From: Sphingobacterium prati
GTDB taxonomy: Bacteria > Bacteroidota > Bacteroidia > Sphingobacteriales > Sphingobacteriaceae
Direction: 5' to 3'
DNA length: 64,000 bases
Assembly: GCF_013167215.1 (NCBI RefSeq)
Contig: NZ_JABJWY010000033.1
Location: forward strand, 1 to 64,000
Shown here: positions 35,950-45,719 of the stretch, one piece after another
Position numbering within the stretch: position 1 is the first letter of the stretch
Layout of the letters: each line of letters begins with the position of its first letter
Position numbers and translations under genes: made by a program
Notes under the pieces: generated by a model
Seen by the model: the letters and a program-made list of their open reading frames with translations, nothing else
What the model was told of the DNA's origin: nothing
The model's database searches: none

Positions 35950-35958
35950 AATCTCCTA

Positions 35959-37086
35959 TTAACGTCCACCACTGATGATTGCTGTAAACCGGGGCCAAAA
36001 CTGCTTTGATAAGCTGTAAATCAACAAGCCCAATACAATAATGATAACCGGGCTGGCAAAATATAAAAATAGCAATAGCGCCTCAGATTGTGGGCGAAGT
36101 ACCTTAAATAAAAATTTGATAACAAAGACTAAAGGTAATCGATGGTATGCGAATATAAAGAAACTGCTATTGGCTAAAAATGCGTTTGTAGCCCATCGTT
36201 CTTGGTCTATAAAATGAGCAGATACAGATACTACGGTAACAAGGCCTACAATAATTCCGGCACAGTATAAATCGGCCCACCAGCTTTGACCAAGAAAAAA
36301 AAGCTGTGCCACTACGAGCAGGACATATAGCGGTACAACGATCCCTAACATCGGCCGCATACTAATGACAAAATTTTTTGTGTTGATGCTAAAATAAGCC
36401 CCCGCGGTGAAAAAAAAGAAAGAGACGGTACTCAGCCCAGGCAAATAAAAAAAAGGATTACATACCCAGAGCAGGCCAAGTATAATGACCGCATACGTGC
36501 CTAACTTTTTGATCAGGAAATAGACAACCGGAGAAAAGAGCACCACCACCATCAAGTCACGGATAAACCAAAATGGCGAATTAATGGGCAGGGATTTATT
36601 CAAATGTGGGTTAACTTTAGAGGTATCCCAGAAGGACCATAACCAATCCATTAGACTATAATCCAATATTAGTTTATTTCTTCCAGAAACTAGGCTGCCT
36701 GATAGAAATGTTTGCGCAAGCAAAAGGAATATGATCACCAAGAGATTCCAGAAAATATAGGGGACCAAAAGCGATCGGACACGATTTTTTAATTTTTGCA
36801 AATAAATTTCTGTGGAAAAACCAGCGGTTTTATAAAAAAACAGGAACCCTGAAATAAAAAAGAAAAGTGGTACGCAGACCTCAAAAATAACTTTCGAAAA
36901 CAAGAAAAAAACAGAAGAGAAAATGGGATAATCCCTAAAGCTGATCTGTTTTGCTCCGGCCATAACAATATCAGAAAAATCAGTATGGATAAATACCACA
37001 CCCACAATCAGGGGAAAGCGCAAAAAATCAATGGTCATTGACTGCAGCTTATCTTCAGGCATTTTAAAATGATAATCTTTATCCAT
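35959..37086 (-). CDS. acyltransferase family 3 membrane protein
   Basis: Protein of 375 residues with about ten membrane segments. Family features include MTIDFLRFPLIVGVVFIHTD with the likely catalytic His near residue 39, VCVPLFFFISGFLFFYK and NSPFWFIRDLMVVVLFSP. Likely moves an acyl group to an exported glycan or similar acceptor. It is the first gene of the operon with the C1 peptidase (9 bases to its start) and the barrel protein. It is related in family but not closely similar to the acyltransferase at 9602. Confidence 0.88.
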   Translation of the reverse strand: MDKDYHFKMPEDKLQSMTIDFLRFPLIVGVVFIHTDFSDIVMAGAKQISFRDYPIFSSVFFLFSKVIFEVCVPLFFFISGFLFFYKTAGFSTEIYLQKLKNRVRSLLVPYIFWNLLVIIFLLLAQTFLSGSLVSGRNKLILDYSLMDWLWSFWDTSKVNPHLNKSLPINSPFWFIRDLMVVVLFSPVVYFLIKKLGTYAVIILGLLWVCNPFFYLPGLSTVSFFFFTAGAYFSINTKNFVISMRPMLGIVVPLYVLLVVAQLFFLGQSWWADLYCAGIIVGLVTVVSVSAHFIDQERWATNAFLANSSFFIFAYHRLPLVFVIKFLFKVLRPQSEALLLFLYFASPVIIIVLGLLIYSLSKQFWPRFTAIISGGR

Positions 37087-37385
37087 TAGTTAGATTTACA
37101 ATATGAATTAGCGCCATTAAATTACACATTTATACGTAAATATCCCACACATTGTTTTTAATCCTACAGAACGATCTCATACATTAAGTTAACTTAACGC
37201 TTTAATAACAGGTTTCGAACAATATTTAATGTAGCAAAAGCGTTACATATTAACTAAACCAGCGAAAAAAATGAAACAATTATCAGTACAGCAGTGTTTA
37301 AACTACAGCAACAAATATTAACACAAGATTAATATAAAGTGCTTCATTCATTTATAAAAAAGATCATCCCAGACCAGTACTAAAA

Positions 37386-39710
37386 ATGAGCTCAATCATT
37401 CCGTATATTTTTTCCCTCACTATTGTACTATCCCCTTTACTCGTTTCGGCACAGCAAACATTTTTAAGCGGTACTATCCGCGATGCCATGACCGGAAAGC
37501 CACTGAACGGAGCCATTATTAAAAGGGCTAAGGACAGCATCGGTACGACCACCAACCCACAGGGACATTATCACATCATGTTGCCCAAGGGCGTTCAGCA
37601 GTTAACGGTCAGTTACATCGGCTATCAGCAACAGACCGTTACGATAGAATTGCAGCAAGACCTTGCTAAGGACTTTGCATTAAAGCCCTTAGCCAACCGA
37701 ATAGATGAGGTGGTTGTATCGGCCAAAGAAAAGGGCGAAGCCATCGACGACCCGCAGATGAGTACAGTTCATCTCAACATGAAAGATATTAAGGATGTCC
37801 CCGTACTTTTTGGAGAGAAAGACCTCGTCAAGACCATACAGCTATTACCAGGTGTACAAAGTGGTGGCGAAGGGTCTACCAGTTTCCATGTACGTGGTGG
37901 AGACGGCGGGCAAAATTTAATCTTGCTGGATCAGGCCACCGTATATAATGCCTCACATCTGCTTGGTTTTTTCTCCACCTTTAATTCCGATGCTATTAAG
38001 GATGTACAACTCTACAAGGGCGGTATACCAGCACAGTTTGGTGGACGCATATCTTCTGTATTAGACATTTCCATGTTGGATGGCAACAAAGAACGTTTTT
38101 CCGGTGAGGGTGGACTAGGGATTATTGCTTCCCGGCTCAAACTTGAGGGGCCAATTGCACAAGATAAGAGCTCCTTTCTATTCAGTGCTCGCCGCTCCTA
38201 TGCGGATTCGTTTTTAAAACTGGCCAAAAGTAAAGATATGGACAACAATAGCCTGTATTTCTATGATTTGAATGCCAAGCTCAGTTTTAATCTGGGCAAG
38301 AAAACCAACCTCTACTTATCGGGCTATCATGGCAAAGACAAGTTAAAGTATAGCGACCTATTTAATATCGCTTGGGGCAATACCACGGCAACGGCACGGT
38401 TGCACCACCAATTCAGTGAAAAAATATCCAGCAACACTTCCCTTATTTACAGTGGTTTCCATTATCAGGCAGGTGTCTCCAGCGAACAGATCGATTTCCA
38501 GGTCGCGTCCAAAATCCGCAATGTCAATGCCAAGCAGGATTTTTCCTACTATGCGAATGCCAATAATACCATCCGACTGGGCATAGGCGCCTTGGCACAA
38601 GCTATCCGCCCAGCCAATCTTTCTTCCGATGAAAATCAGTCCGTCAATCCGACAGCGATTGAAAGTCAGCGTGGTGTCGATCTAGGCGGCTATGTATCCC
38701 ATGAATGGAAGCCTACCGCAGGCCTTTCTATACACTATGGCATTCATGTCCATGATTTTATGGTCCTGGGCAAACGGACTTTCTATCAGTTTGACAAGAA
38801 TGGCAACCCTATTTCCGAAAAACGGGATAACAGCCAGATTGCTAAACATTACATTAATTTAGAACCGCGCCTGTCTGCCAGTCTGATGCTTGATGAACGT
38901 AGCAGTCTTAAAGTCTCTTACAACCGCATCGTGCAGAACCTCCACCAGCTGACCAATACCACGGCAAGCCTTCCTACTGATCAGTATGTACTGAGTAGTC
39001 TCAACATTAAACCACAACGTGTGGACCAAGCTGTCTTAGGCTATTTTCGTACTTCCACCAATAAACAATATGACTTTTCGGTCGAGGCCTATTATAAACG
39101 CCTGGGCAATCAAATTGATGTGCGCAATGGCGCCACCTTGCAGGCCAATGCCCACTTTGAGGGAGAGCTGCTCTATGGCATCGGCCGGGCGTATGGACTG
39201 GAAGGCTACCTCCGCAAAAATAGCGGCCGCCTCAAGGGCTGGATCAGCTATACCCTATCCAAAAGCCGACGTAAGTTTAACGGCATCAACGAAGGGAAAT
39301 GGTTCAATGCACGTCAGGACCGTACGCACGATCTTGCCATTGTAGCCAATTACGCACTGTCAAAAAGCTGGACACTCAGCGGCACATTTGTATTTAATAC
39401 CGGAAATGCTGTTACCTTTCCAAGCGGGAAATACCTTGTCAATGGCAAATCAGTGTTTTACTATACTGAGCGAAATGGTTACCGCATGCCAGACTATCAC
39501 CGCTTGGATTTATCAGCAACATATGACCCACATAAGACCAGCAAACGTTTTCATTCAAGCTGGACAATTGGCGTATACAATGCTTACAACCGCAAAAATG
39601 CCTATACCATTGACTTTCGGGAGAACGAGCACAATCCGAATCTGACCGAAGCTTACAAGATTGTATTATTCGGGATTATTCCCTCCGTCACCTGGAACTT
39701 TAAATTTTAA
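37386..39710 (+). CDS. TonB-dependent outer-membrane receptor
   Basis: Protein of 774 residues: signal peptide (ending LLVSAQQ), CarboxypepD_reg-like domain (TFLSGTIRDAMTGKPLNGAI, SYIGYQQQTVTI) at about 23-110, plug domain with VRGGDGGQNLILLDQATVYN, and a C-terminal barrel ending FGIIPSVTWNFKF. It is shorter than SusC proteins and is followed 5 bases later by a DUF4249 lipoprotein gene. This pair is a common Bacteroidota uptake unit distinct from SusC/SusD; the ligand is unknown. Confidence 0.93.
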   Translation: MSSIIPYIFSLTIVLSPLLVSAQQTFLSGTIRDAMTGKPLNGAIIKRAKDSIGTTTNPQGHYHIMLPKGVQQLTVSYIGYQQQTVTIELQQDLAKDFALKPLANRIDEVVVSAKEKGEAIDDPQMSTVHLNMKDIKDVPVLFGEKDLVKTIQLLPGVQSGGEGSTSFHVRGGDGGQNLILLDQATVYNASHLLGFFSTFNSDAIKDVQLYKGGIPAQFGGRISSVLDISMLDGNKERFSGEGGLGIIASRLKLEGPIAQDKSSFLFSARRSYADSFLKLAKSKDMDNNSLYFYDLNAKLSFNLGKKTNLYLSGYHGKDKLKYSDLFNIAWGNTTATARLHHQFSEKISSNTSLIYSGFHYQAGVSSEQIDFQVASKIRNVNAKQDFSYYANANNTIRLGIGALAQAIRPANLSSDENQSVNPTAIESQRGVDLGGYVSHEWKPTAGLSIHYGIHVHDFMVLGKRTFYQFDKNGNPISEKRDNSQIAKHYINLEPRLSASLMLDERSSLKVSYNRIVQNLHQLTNTTASLPTDQYVLSSLNIKPQRVDQAVLGYFRTSTNKQYDFSVEAYYKRLGNQIDVRNGATLQANAHFEGELLYGIGRAYGLEGYLRKNSGRLKGWISYTLSKSRRKFNGINEGKWFNARQDRTHDLAIVANYALSKSWTLSGTFVFNTGNAVTFPSGKYLVNGKSVFYYTERNGYRMPDYHRLDLSATYDPHKTSKRFHSSWTIGVYNAYNRKNAYTIDFRENEHNPNLTEAYKIVLFGIIPSVTWNFKF

Positions 39711-39715
39711 ACAGC

Positions 39716-40498
39716 ATGAATACTAGACAATATCTCCTTCTTTTCGGTCTCTCGCTGCTAATTTCATCCTGCGAGGAAAAAATGGACCTCGATCTCAACG
39801 AGGCCGCGGCACGTGTAGTCATTGATGCCCAGCTTTCTGATGCGAGTGCCGTTCAGCGCATCCGGATTTCACGGTCGGTCGGATTTGATGATCCCGTCAA
39901 TACTTCGGGGATCAAAGGGGCAACAGTTTCCGTCAAAGACAATGAAAATAGAAGCTATTCCTTTCAATACGAGAAGGACGGTTATTACATCCATCGTAAC
40001 TTTAAGCCCATGGCAGACCGGCGGTATACACTGGTGGCAAACGTGCAAAAAACGCTATATACATCTACCTGTCAGATGCCAGCCTATGTTGCCGTGGAAT
40101 CCAGCGGCATTTCGGAGAAAAATATCGCTGGAGAAAACTATTTTTTTGCGACTTTGACCTTCCAGGATCCGGCCAAGGTCTCTAATTATTATATCTATAC
40201 ACTATCCATCAATGGCGGACCTTTTCGTTTTGCAAGAGCCGAGTCAGACCAGTTTAACGATGGGCTCAAAGTGACACACTATATCGCCGATCTGGATACA
40301 GACCTATCCCGCGGTGACAATGTCATTGTACGCCGCTACTGCGTAGACGAGAAAACTTACCAATATTGGAATGAATACCAAAACAACAACCTCAGCAATG
40401 CTGCGCCAAGCAATCCGAAATCCAATATCTCCAACAATGCACTGGGTTACTTCTCCGTTGCACCGGTAAAAGAGTATCCGTTCAAGATCGGGCAATAA
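39716..40498 (+). CDS. DUF4249-family lipoprotein
   Basis: Protein of 260 residues with a lipoprotein signal (LLLFGLSLLISSCEEKMDLD). The mature chain follows the DUF4249 plan: VVIDAQLSDASAVQRIRISR, IKGATVSVKDNENRSYSF, YTLVANVQKTLYTSTCQMP. These proteins are encoded next to TonB receptors and probably cap or assist them at the cell surface. It is the second gene of the pair with the receptor. Confidence 0.88.
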   Translation: MNTRQYLLLFGLSLLISSCEEKMDLDLNEAAARVVIDAQLSDASAVQRIRISRSVGFDDPVNTSGIKGATVSVKDNENRSYSFQYEKDGYYIHRNFKPMADRRYTLVANVQKTLYTSTCQMPAYVAVESSGISEKNIAGENYFFATLTFQDPAKVSNYYIYTLSINGGPFRFARAESDQFNDGLKVTHYIADLDTDLSRGDNVIVRRYCVDEKTYQYWNEYQNNNLSNAAPSNPKSNISNNALGYFSVAPVKEYPFKIGQ

Positions 40499-40522
40499 TG
40501 AAGAAAAACTTGCATCAAGAAG

Positions 40523-41593
40523 CTATTCGCGATTATCACTCTCTTCCTGACGACCTTCGTTAATAAGCTCGTCCACTTCAGCCATTTCACCCTGTTCGAG
40601 CTGTTCGATATCTTCGGCCTGTTCGTCCGAATAACGGTCAATAAAAAAGGTACAGCCCATCGGGAAATGGTCCGAACCTACCGACGGATAAATACACAAC
40701 TTATCGATAAATACATTGGGGCTATGAAACAGCAAATCCAGGGGAACCCGAAAAAACCAATAGTTAGCATGGAAGGTCGATAAGATTCCCCGCCCAATGC
40801 GGGCATCAATCAGTTTACTGGTTTTCTTAAACAGGATAGAAGATCTGGCCCAAGCCACGTTGTTAAAGTCGCCCGTCACTACCACAGGCATTTTATAATC
40901 GCGTACACGTTTTGCAACGCTGAGCAGGTCACCATCCCGTTCTTTGGAATTCTCTTCCTCCGTCGGGCTCGGTGGCGGCGGATGTACAGCAAAAAAGATA
41001 AAACGATGACCATCCGCGGTTTCAAGTTGTGCCTCTATACTCGGGATATCCTCTGCCACGAAATAATGCACCTGACTTTTATTGACCTGCAATTTGGTAT
41101 AGAAATGCATACCATATGTGTTATCTAAGGTAACCTTAATAACATTGGGGTAATCGGATTCCAATACGCGCAAAGCCTCCTCCCAGGCCGCGTCACTTTC
41201 CATTGTCAGAAAGATCTGCGGTTGTTCTTTCCGGATCAGATCGACAAAGCGGCTATATTCTTTATTGAACTGCAACACATTGCAGGATATAATTTTAATG
41301 CTATCCGAAGCATCTTTCCCTTTTTGATACTTTTCTTTGCGCCAAAACTTGGTATAGCGCACCAGGATGAATACATGATAACCGATCAGCAGCACCTGCG
41401 CAATCTGAATGCTCCAGATCCAGGGTGATTCTGCGACGAGGTAAAACCCCCAGGCCAACACCGGAACCTGAAAAACCAAAAGCTGTAGTTTGACAAACTC
41501 GGCCACACGAAACACCCAATGCTGGCTCCGGATAAACGGTAACAGACTGAGGACGATCAATAATCCTGATAAAATAAGAAAGAAAATTTGCAT
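40523..41593 (-). CDS. endonuclease/exonuclease/phosphatase-family membrane protein
   Basis: Protein of 356 residues. Three hydrophobic segments lie in residues 1-80, then a metal-dependent EEP-fold domain: IKIISCNVLQFNKEY, QIFLTMESDAAWEE, VVVTGDFNNVAWARS and GSDHFPMGCTF. The last 30 residues are strongly acidic. Members act on phosphodiesters or lipids, and the membrane-anchored form is common in Bacteroidota; the substrate is not known. It ends 24 bases from the DUF4249 gene, convergent. Confidence 0.88.
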   Translation of the reverse strand: MQIFFLILSGLLIVLSLLPFIRSQHWVFRVAEFVKLQLLVFQVPVLAWGFYLVAESPWIWSIQIAQVLLIGYHVFILVRYTKFWRKEKYQKGKDASDSIKIISCNVLQFNKEYSRFVDLIRKEQPQIFLTMESDAAWEEALRVLESDYPNVIKVTLDNTYGMHFYTKLQVNKSQVHYFVAEDIPSIEAQLETADGHRFIFFAVHPPPPSPTEEENSKERDGDLLSVAKRVRDYKMPVVVTGDFNNVAWARSSILFKKTSKLIDARIGRGILSTFHANYWFFRVPLDLLFHSPNVFIDKLCIYPSVGSDHFPMGCTFFIDRYSDEQAEDIEQLEQGEMAEVDELINEGRQEESDNRE

Positions 41594-41683
41594 ATAAATT
41601 TCAAAAGTGCACTACAAAGATATTGCTTAGGCAAGATATTTCCGTATCTAATAATTGATGGCGGAAAGATCCAATAAAGCTTG

Positions 41684-42763
41684 TTATGTTTTGGCTTCTT
41701 TTGCAGTAAAATCTACCCGCGTTTTGGACAACGCATCCGGAAAATAGTTTCGGATATACGCGATCATCTGTTCACGTATGTAACAGCGTAAGTCAAAAGC
41801 TTGCCCCGAATTGCGGCAACTCATCAGGCAACGAATTTCCATGGTATGCTCCTTAAGATCAGTAACCTGCAGTACATTTACTTTACCATCCCATAGGGGA
41901 TGTCCAGTGAGCAAATCCGTCAGCTTGTCCCGAAGCTGCTGCACGGGGATGGTAAAATCGGTGTAGATAAAAACTGTTCCCAATATCTCGGCCGTTGTCC
42001 GGGTCCAGTTCTGAAAAGGCTTCTCGATAAAATAGGTAATTGGCAGTACCAAACGTCTTTTGTCCCATATATTCACCACCACATAGGTGAGATTAATTTC
42101 TTCTACCTTTCCCCATTCCCCTTCCACCACCAGCACATCATCCATCCGTATCGGCTGGGTGAAAGCAATCTGAAAACCGGCCAATAGATTGCCCAGCGAT
42201 TTCTGAGCCGCAAAACCAATGATAATACCGCCCACACCGACACCGGTCAACAGCCCCGCACCGATCTTTTGCATGCTTTCAAAACTCAATAAAACAATCG
42301 CCAGTGCGACCACAATAATGATGGTCACCACCACTTTACGGATAAAAACAATCTGCGTTCTGACCTTCCGCTCCCGTAAGTTATTCTCTTTGTTGACATC
42401 AAACCGATGGTACAGATAATCTTCAAATACTTTGATGGTCTGAATCAAAGCCAAGGCAAAAAAGCTGACCAACAATATCTCGTTGATTTTGGTCACCACC
42501 TGTAATGTTCTCGCATTAAAATGCGCAAAAGGAAGTAAACTGTTAAAGACCAGCAATGGAATAAAAATACTCAATATCCTGTTGAATCGGCGAATAAATG
42601 AGCGAAACAGGGAATAAGAAGACTGCTCGATCGCCTGCCTTCGCAACAAGGGTATAAACAACATTTTTATGAGAATACCAATCAAGAATGAAAACAGGAT
42701 TAATGCCATATTCCAGAGCCACGCAGGCCAATTCTGTGAAAGTTGGATTAATGCTTCAGTCAT
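41684..42763 (-). CDS. MscS-family mechanosensitive channel
   Basis: Protein of 359 residues with about five membrane segments in the first 200 residues. The pore helix region is typical of MscS (IGAGLLTGVGVGGIIIGFAA, LGNLLAGFQIAFTQPIRMDD), followed by the cytoplasmic beta domain (GEWGKVEEINLTYVVVNIWD) and a C-terminal alpha/beta domain. Such channels release solutes under osmotic downshock. Monocistronic and divergent from gldL. Confidence 0.92.
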   Translation of the reverse strand: MTEALIQLSQNWPAWLWNMALILFSFLIGILIKMLFIPLLRRQAIEQSSYSLFRSFIRRFNRILSIFIPLLVFNSLLPFAHFNARTLQVVTKINEILLVSFFALALIQTIKVFEDYLYHRFDVNKENNLRERKVRTQIVFIRKVVVTIIIVVALAIVLLSFESMQKIGAGLLTGVGVGGIIIGFAAQKSLGNLLAGFQIAFTQPIRMDDVLVVEGEWGKVEEINLTYVVVNIWDKRRLVLPITYFIEKPFQNWTRTTAEILGTVFIYTDFTIPVQQLRDKLTDLLTGHPLWDGKVNVLQVTDLKEHTMEIRCLMSCRNSGQAFDLRCYIREQMIAYIRNYFPDALSKTRVDFTAKEAKT

Positions 42764-43071
42764 AACGCTATTTTTCTATTGCACTACATTTAAATTACTA
42801 CTATGTATAACTGTTGGGCAACGGTAACGTTTGCTTTATTTTGAGAAAATACCATTTGCTATCACAAGTGGATCAGCAAAGGAAGTAAAATTTACATCAA
42901 GATTCATCTTTGGTATATTTTTTGAACAAAGCTGGTCGTTTCAACTAGACACTAAATCCGCTTGCGATATACGGCAGGTATATACTATTAAACAGACAAA
43001 TCCGTTTTATACAAAAAAATGAACTAAAACTATCCAAAAATAGAATTAAACCAAACACACACATAACAACT
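42764..43071. other. divergent region between the MscS gene and gldL
   Basis: About 300 AT-rich bases with no supported gene. A possible rightward promoter, TTG near 42812 followed after about 22 bases by TATTTTG, lies far from gldL (about 230 bases), so the gldL leader would be long or another promoter is used. Confidence 0.35.
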
Positions 43072-43881
43072 ATGAGCAAGAAAAAAGACAATTCAAGATG
43101 GCTGAATGTGGCCATATCCTGGGGTGCGAGTATCGTCATTATCGGCGTATTGTTCAAGATCCTCCACATTGGCGGCAGCACTGCCAATTACATGATCGGT
43201 ATCGGACTTGGTGTTGAGGCACTCCTCTTCTTTCTGATGGGTTTCAATCCCCCACCACCGGAGCCTGACTGGAGCCGGGTCTATCCTGAATTGGACGATA
43301 ATTTCAATGGTGAGCTTCCTGTTCGTGGTAAAACAGTGGTCGCACCCGCAGGGCCATCCGCTACCGCCGCCCTCGACAAAATGTTTGCCGATGCCCATAT
43401 TGAGCCTGCAAGCATCGAAAACCTCGGCCGTGGATTACGTGATTTCAGCGAAAAAGTATCTGCTATTAACAAATTGTCGGATGTCTCGCTGGCGACAGAC
43501 GAATTCACACAAAAATTGCGGACGGCAACCTCCAAATTTGACAACTTAAGTTTAGCCTTTGAAAAAGCGTCACAAAACCTTGTAGCGATGTCCAACACCT
43601 CCGGTGATACGGCGAGCTACCACGATCAGGTAAAAAACCTGACCAGCAACCTTGGTCAACTGAACGCTATGTATGAGCGCGAGTTACGCGATTCCGCTTC
43701 TCACCTGCAGTCCATGAATAAGTTTTATGAGAACTTAAGCTATACCATGCAAAACTTCAACGAATCGCTGGATGATTCCAAAGCGTTTAAAGAAGAAGTG
43801 GGCAAATTGGCTAAAAATCTGAACGCTTTAAATGCTATCTACGGCAATATGCTCAGCGCCATGAATCAGCCACGTGTATAA
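43072..43881 (+). CDS. gldL: gliding motility / type IX secretion motor protein GldL
   Basis: Inner-membrane protein of 269 residues. Two membrane helices lie at about 11-30 and 37-57 (LNVAISWGASIVIIGVLFKI, YMIGIGLGVEALLFFLMGF), followed by a Pro-rich turn and a cytoplasmic part rich in coiled-coil helix. Glu49 in the second helix occupies the position of the essential proton-path Glu of the Flavobacterium johnsoniae motor. GldL and GldM form the proton-driven motor of type IX secretion. gldM follows 30 bases later; gldK is not upstream, where an MscS gene stands instead. Confidence 0.93.
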   Translation: MSKKKDNSRWLNVAISWGASIVIIGVLFKILHIGGSTANYMIGIGLGVEALLFFLMGFNPPPPEPDWSRVYPELDDNFNGELPVRGKTVVAPAGPSATAALDKMFADAHIEPASIENLGRGLRDFSEKVSAINKLSDVSLATDEFTQKLRTATSKFDNLSLAFEKASQNLVAMSNTSGDTASYHDQVKNLTSNLGQLNAMYERELRDSASHLQSMNKFYENLSYTMQNFNESLDDSKAFKEEVGKLAKNLNALNAIYGNMLSAMNQPRV

Positions 43882-43911
43882 TTTACTCTTGTATCACTTA
43901 AATTAAGAAAA

Positions 43912-45447
43912 ATGGCATTAGGAAGAGAAACGCCAAGACAGCGGATGATCGGCATCCTCTATCTGGTCTTGCTTGCTTTATTGGCACTCAATGTACCGGA
44001 TTCCATCTTGGATGCATTCAAAAATATCAACAATAGTCTCGAAACATCTAAGTCAAATGTCAACACCGCTGTGCAGCAGCTATTCACGGCATTTGAAAAC
44101 ACCAAATTAAAGGAAGAACCCGCGAGGGCCAAGCCTATTTACGATAAGGCTAAAAAAGCACAGGCCATTATCGGTGAGCTTGATAAATATATCCTCTCCC
44201 TGAAAGAAGAGTTGGCCAAACAAGGCGGTGGCTATGATGAAGAAAAGGGAGATCTGGTCAAAAGGGAAAATGAAGATATCTCCCCCAACTTGATGATCAA
44301 CGAGAAAAAGGGAACCCTTCTCAAGGATAAGATTAATGATACGCGTGCGAAGCTATTGGCGCTATTAACACCCCAAGAACAAAAAATGGTTTCCTTTTCA
44401 CTGGAAGCCAAGAATCCCGAAAAGTCAGTGAATGGCAAAAAATCTTGGGAAGAGATTAATTTCGGTAGTGGCACCCCATTGACCGCGGCAATGACCATCC
44501 TGACAAAAATCCAGACCGATGCCAAAAATGCAGAATCAGATGTCGTTAAGATTATTCTGGGCAAAATGGATCAGGCCGTAGTCAATCTCGATAAGTTTGC
44601 CGCTGTAGCCGTCGCACCGACCTCCTATCTGGTCCAAGGCCAACCTTACAAGGCCGAAGTCTTTTTGACAGCTTCCGATTCGAAATCCGAACCAGCGATT
44701 ACCGTCAATGGATCAGCCCTACAGATTGTAGATGGTAAAGGTGTTTATTCCGTACCGACAAACCGCGAGGGTATTTTCTCTTGGACAGGGGTCATTAAAG
44801 TTAAACAGACTGACGGTTCCTATAAGGAATACCGTACACCACAACAGACCTACCAGGTGGCCCGTCCTTCGGCGGTGGTATCACCTGATAAAATGAATGT
44901 ACTCTATATCGGTGTCAATAACCCGATTTCGGTTTCGGCTCCAGGCACGCCTACCGATAAAGTCCGTGTGAGCATGAGTGGCGGTAGCATATCCAGTGCC
45001 GGTGGTGGCAAATATAATGTGCGCGTAAGTTCACCGGGTACTGCCCGTATTGCCGTATCCGCCGAAGTGGCACCAGGCAAAACACAGACCTTGAGTTCGA
45101 CCGAATTCCGTGTCAAAAGAATTCCAGATCCGATTGCCAAATTTGCAGGAAAGACAGGCGGCTCTATGGCTACTGTAGCCCTAAAAGCCCAAAATGCATT
45201 ATTTGCGAAACTAGATAACTTCGATTTTGACGCCACCTTTAAAGTAACCAAGTTTACGATGATCATTGCCAAACCACGCGCAGATGCGATTGTACTATCC
45301 ACCTCAGGCGGTCAGTTAAGTTCGAGCATGTCCTCAGCCCTGAAAGGTATAGTTCCGGGCACACGCGTCATTTTCGACAATATCGTTGCCGTTGGTCCTG
45401 ATGGGACTTCCAGGCAGCTCAATGCTGTGGCATTGACAGCGAATTAA
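43912..45447 (+). CDS. gldM: gliding motility / type IX secretion motor protein GldM
   Basis: Protein of 511 residues, full length for GldM. One membrane helix near the N-terminus (MIGILYLVLLALLALNVPDS) is preceded by Arg9 in ETPRQR, matching the conserved Arg that pairs with the GldL Glu in the known motor. The rest is periplasmic: a helical domain (ILDAFKNINNSLETSKSNVN) and several beta domains (SYLVQGQPYKAEVFLTASDS, VLYIGVNNPISVSAPGTPTD). A strong terminator follows; gldN is absent. Confidence 0.94.
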   Translation: MALGRETPRQRMIGILYLVLLALLALNVPDSILDAFKNINNSLETSKSNVNTAVQQLFTAFENTKLKEEPARAKPIYDKAKKAQAIIGELDKYILSLKEELAKQGGGYDEEKGDLVKRENEDISPNLMINEKKGTLLKDKINDTRAKLLALLTPQEQKMVSFSLEAKNPEKSVNGKKSWEEINFGSGTPLTAAMTILTKIQTDAKNAESDVVKIILGKMDQAVVNLDKFAAVAVAPTSYLVQGQPYKAEVFLTASDSKSEPAITVNGSALQIVDGKGVYSVPTNREGIFSWTGVIKVKQTDGSYKEYRTPQQTYQVARPSAVVSPDKMNVLYIGVNNPISVSAPGTPTDKVRVSMSGGSISSAGGGKYNVRVSSPGTARIAVSAEVAPGKTQTLSSTEFRVKRIPDPIAKFAGKTGGSMATVALKAQNALFAKLDNFDFDATFKVTKFTMIIAKPRADAIVLSTSGGQLSSSMSSALKGIVPGTRVIFDNIVAVGPDGTSRQLNAVALTAN

Positions 45448-45477
45448 TCAAAGCACCCTACCCTACCTTAATACATC

Positions 45478-45511
45478 AGGCCTTCTCCTTCATTGGAGAA
45501 GGCCTTTTTTT
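45478..45511 (+). terminator. strong intrinsic terminator after gldM
   Basis: AGGCCTTCTCC (45478-45488) and GGAGAAGGCCT (45495-45505) pair perfectly with a 6-base loop and are followed by seven T in total. It ends the gldLM operon 30 bases past the stop and shows that no gldN follows. Confidence 0.93.
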
Positions 45512-45719
45512 GGCACCTCACCAACAGTTCAGGACAGTTGAATAAAAATTTATTTTCATTATTGCACCATAAGCCTCTTATAAACGTATATCTCAGCACT
45601 ACAGTCCTATCATTAGACCCATCGGTGTACCATACAGCAGGAGAGGCATTCGAATGACCAATTATTTTAAGCCGTAACGCCAATTTTATAAGACCTATTG
45701 TAAACATAACCATATACGC

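Noticed and set aside
42831..43022. Small frame upstream of gldL
   Set aside because: No signal, motif or conserved pattern; it does not fit the Y-x2-P/ELE peptide family.
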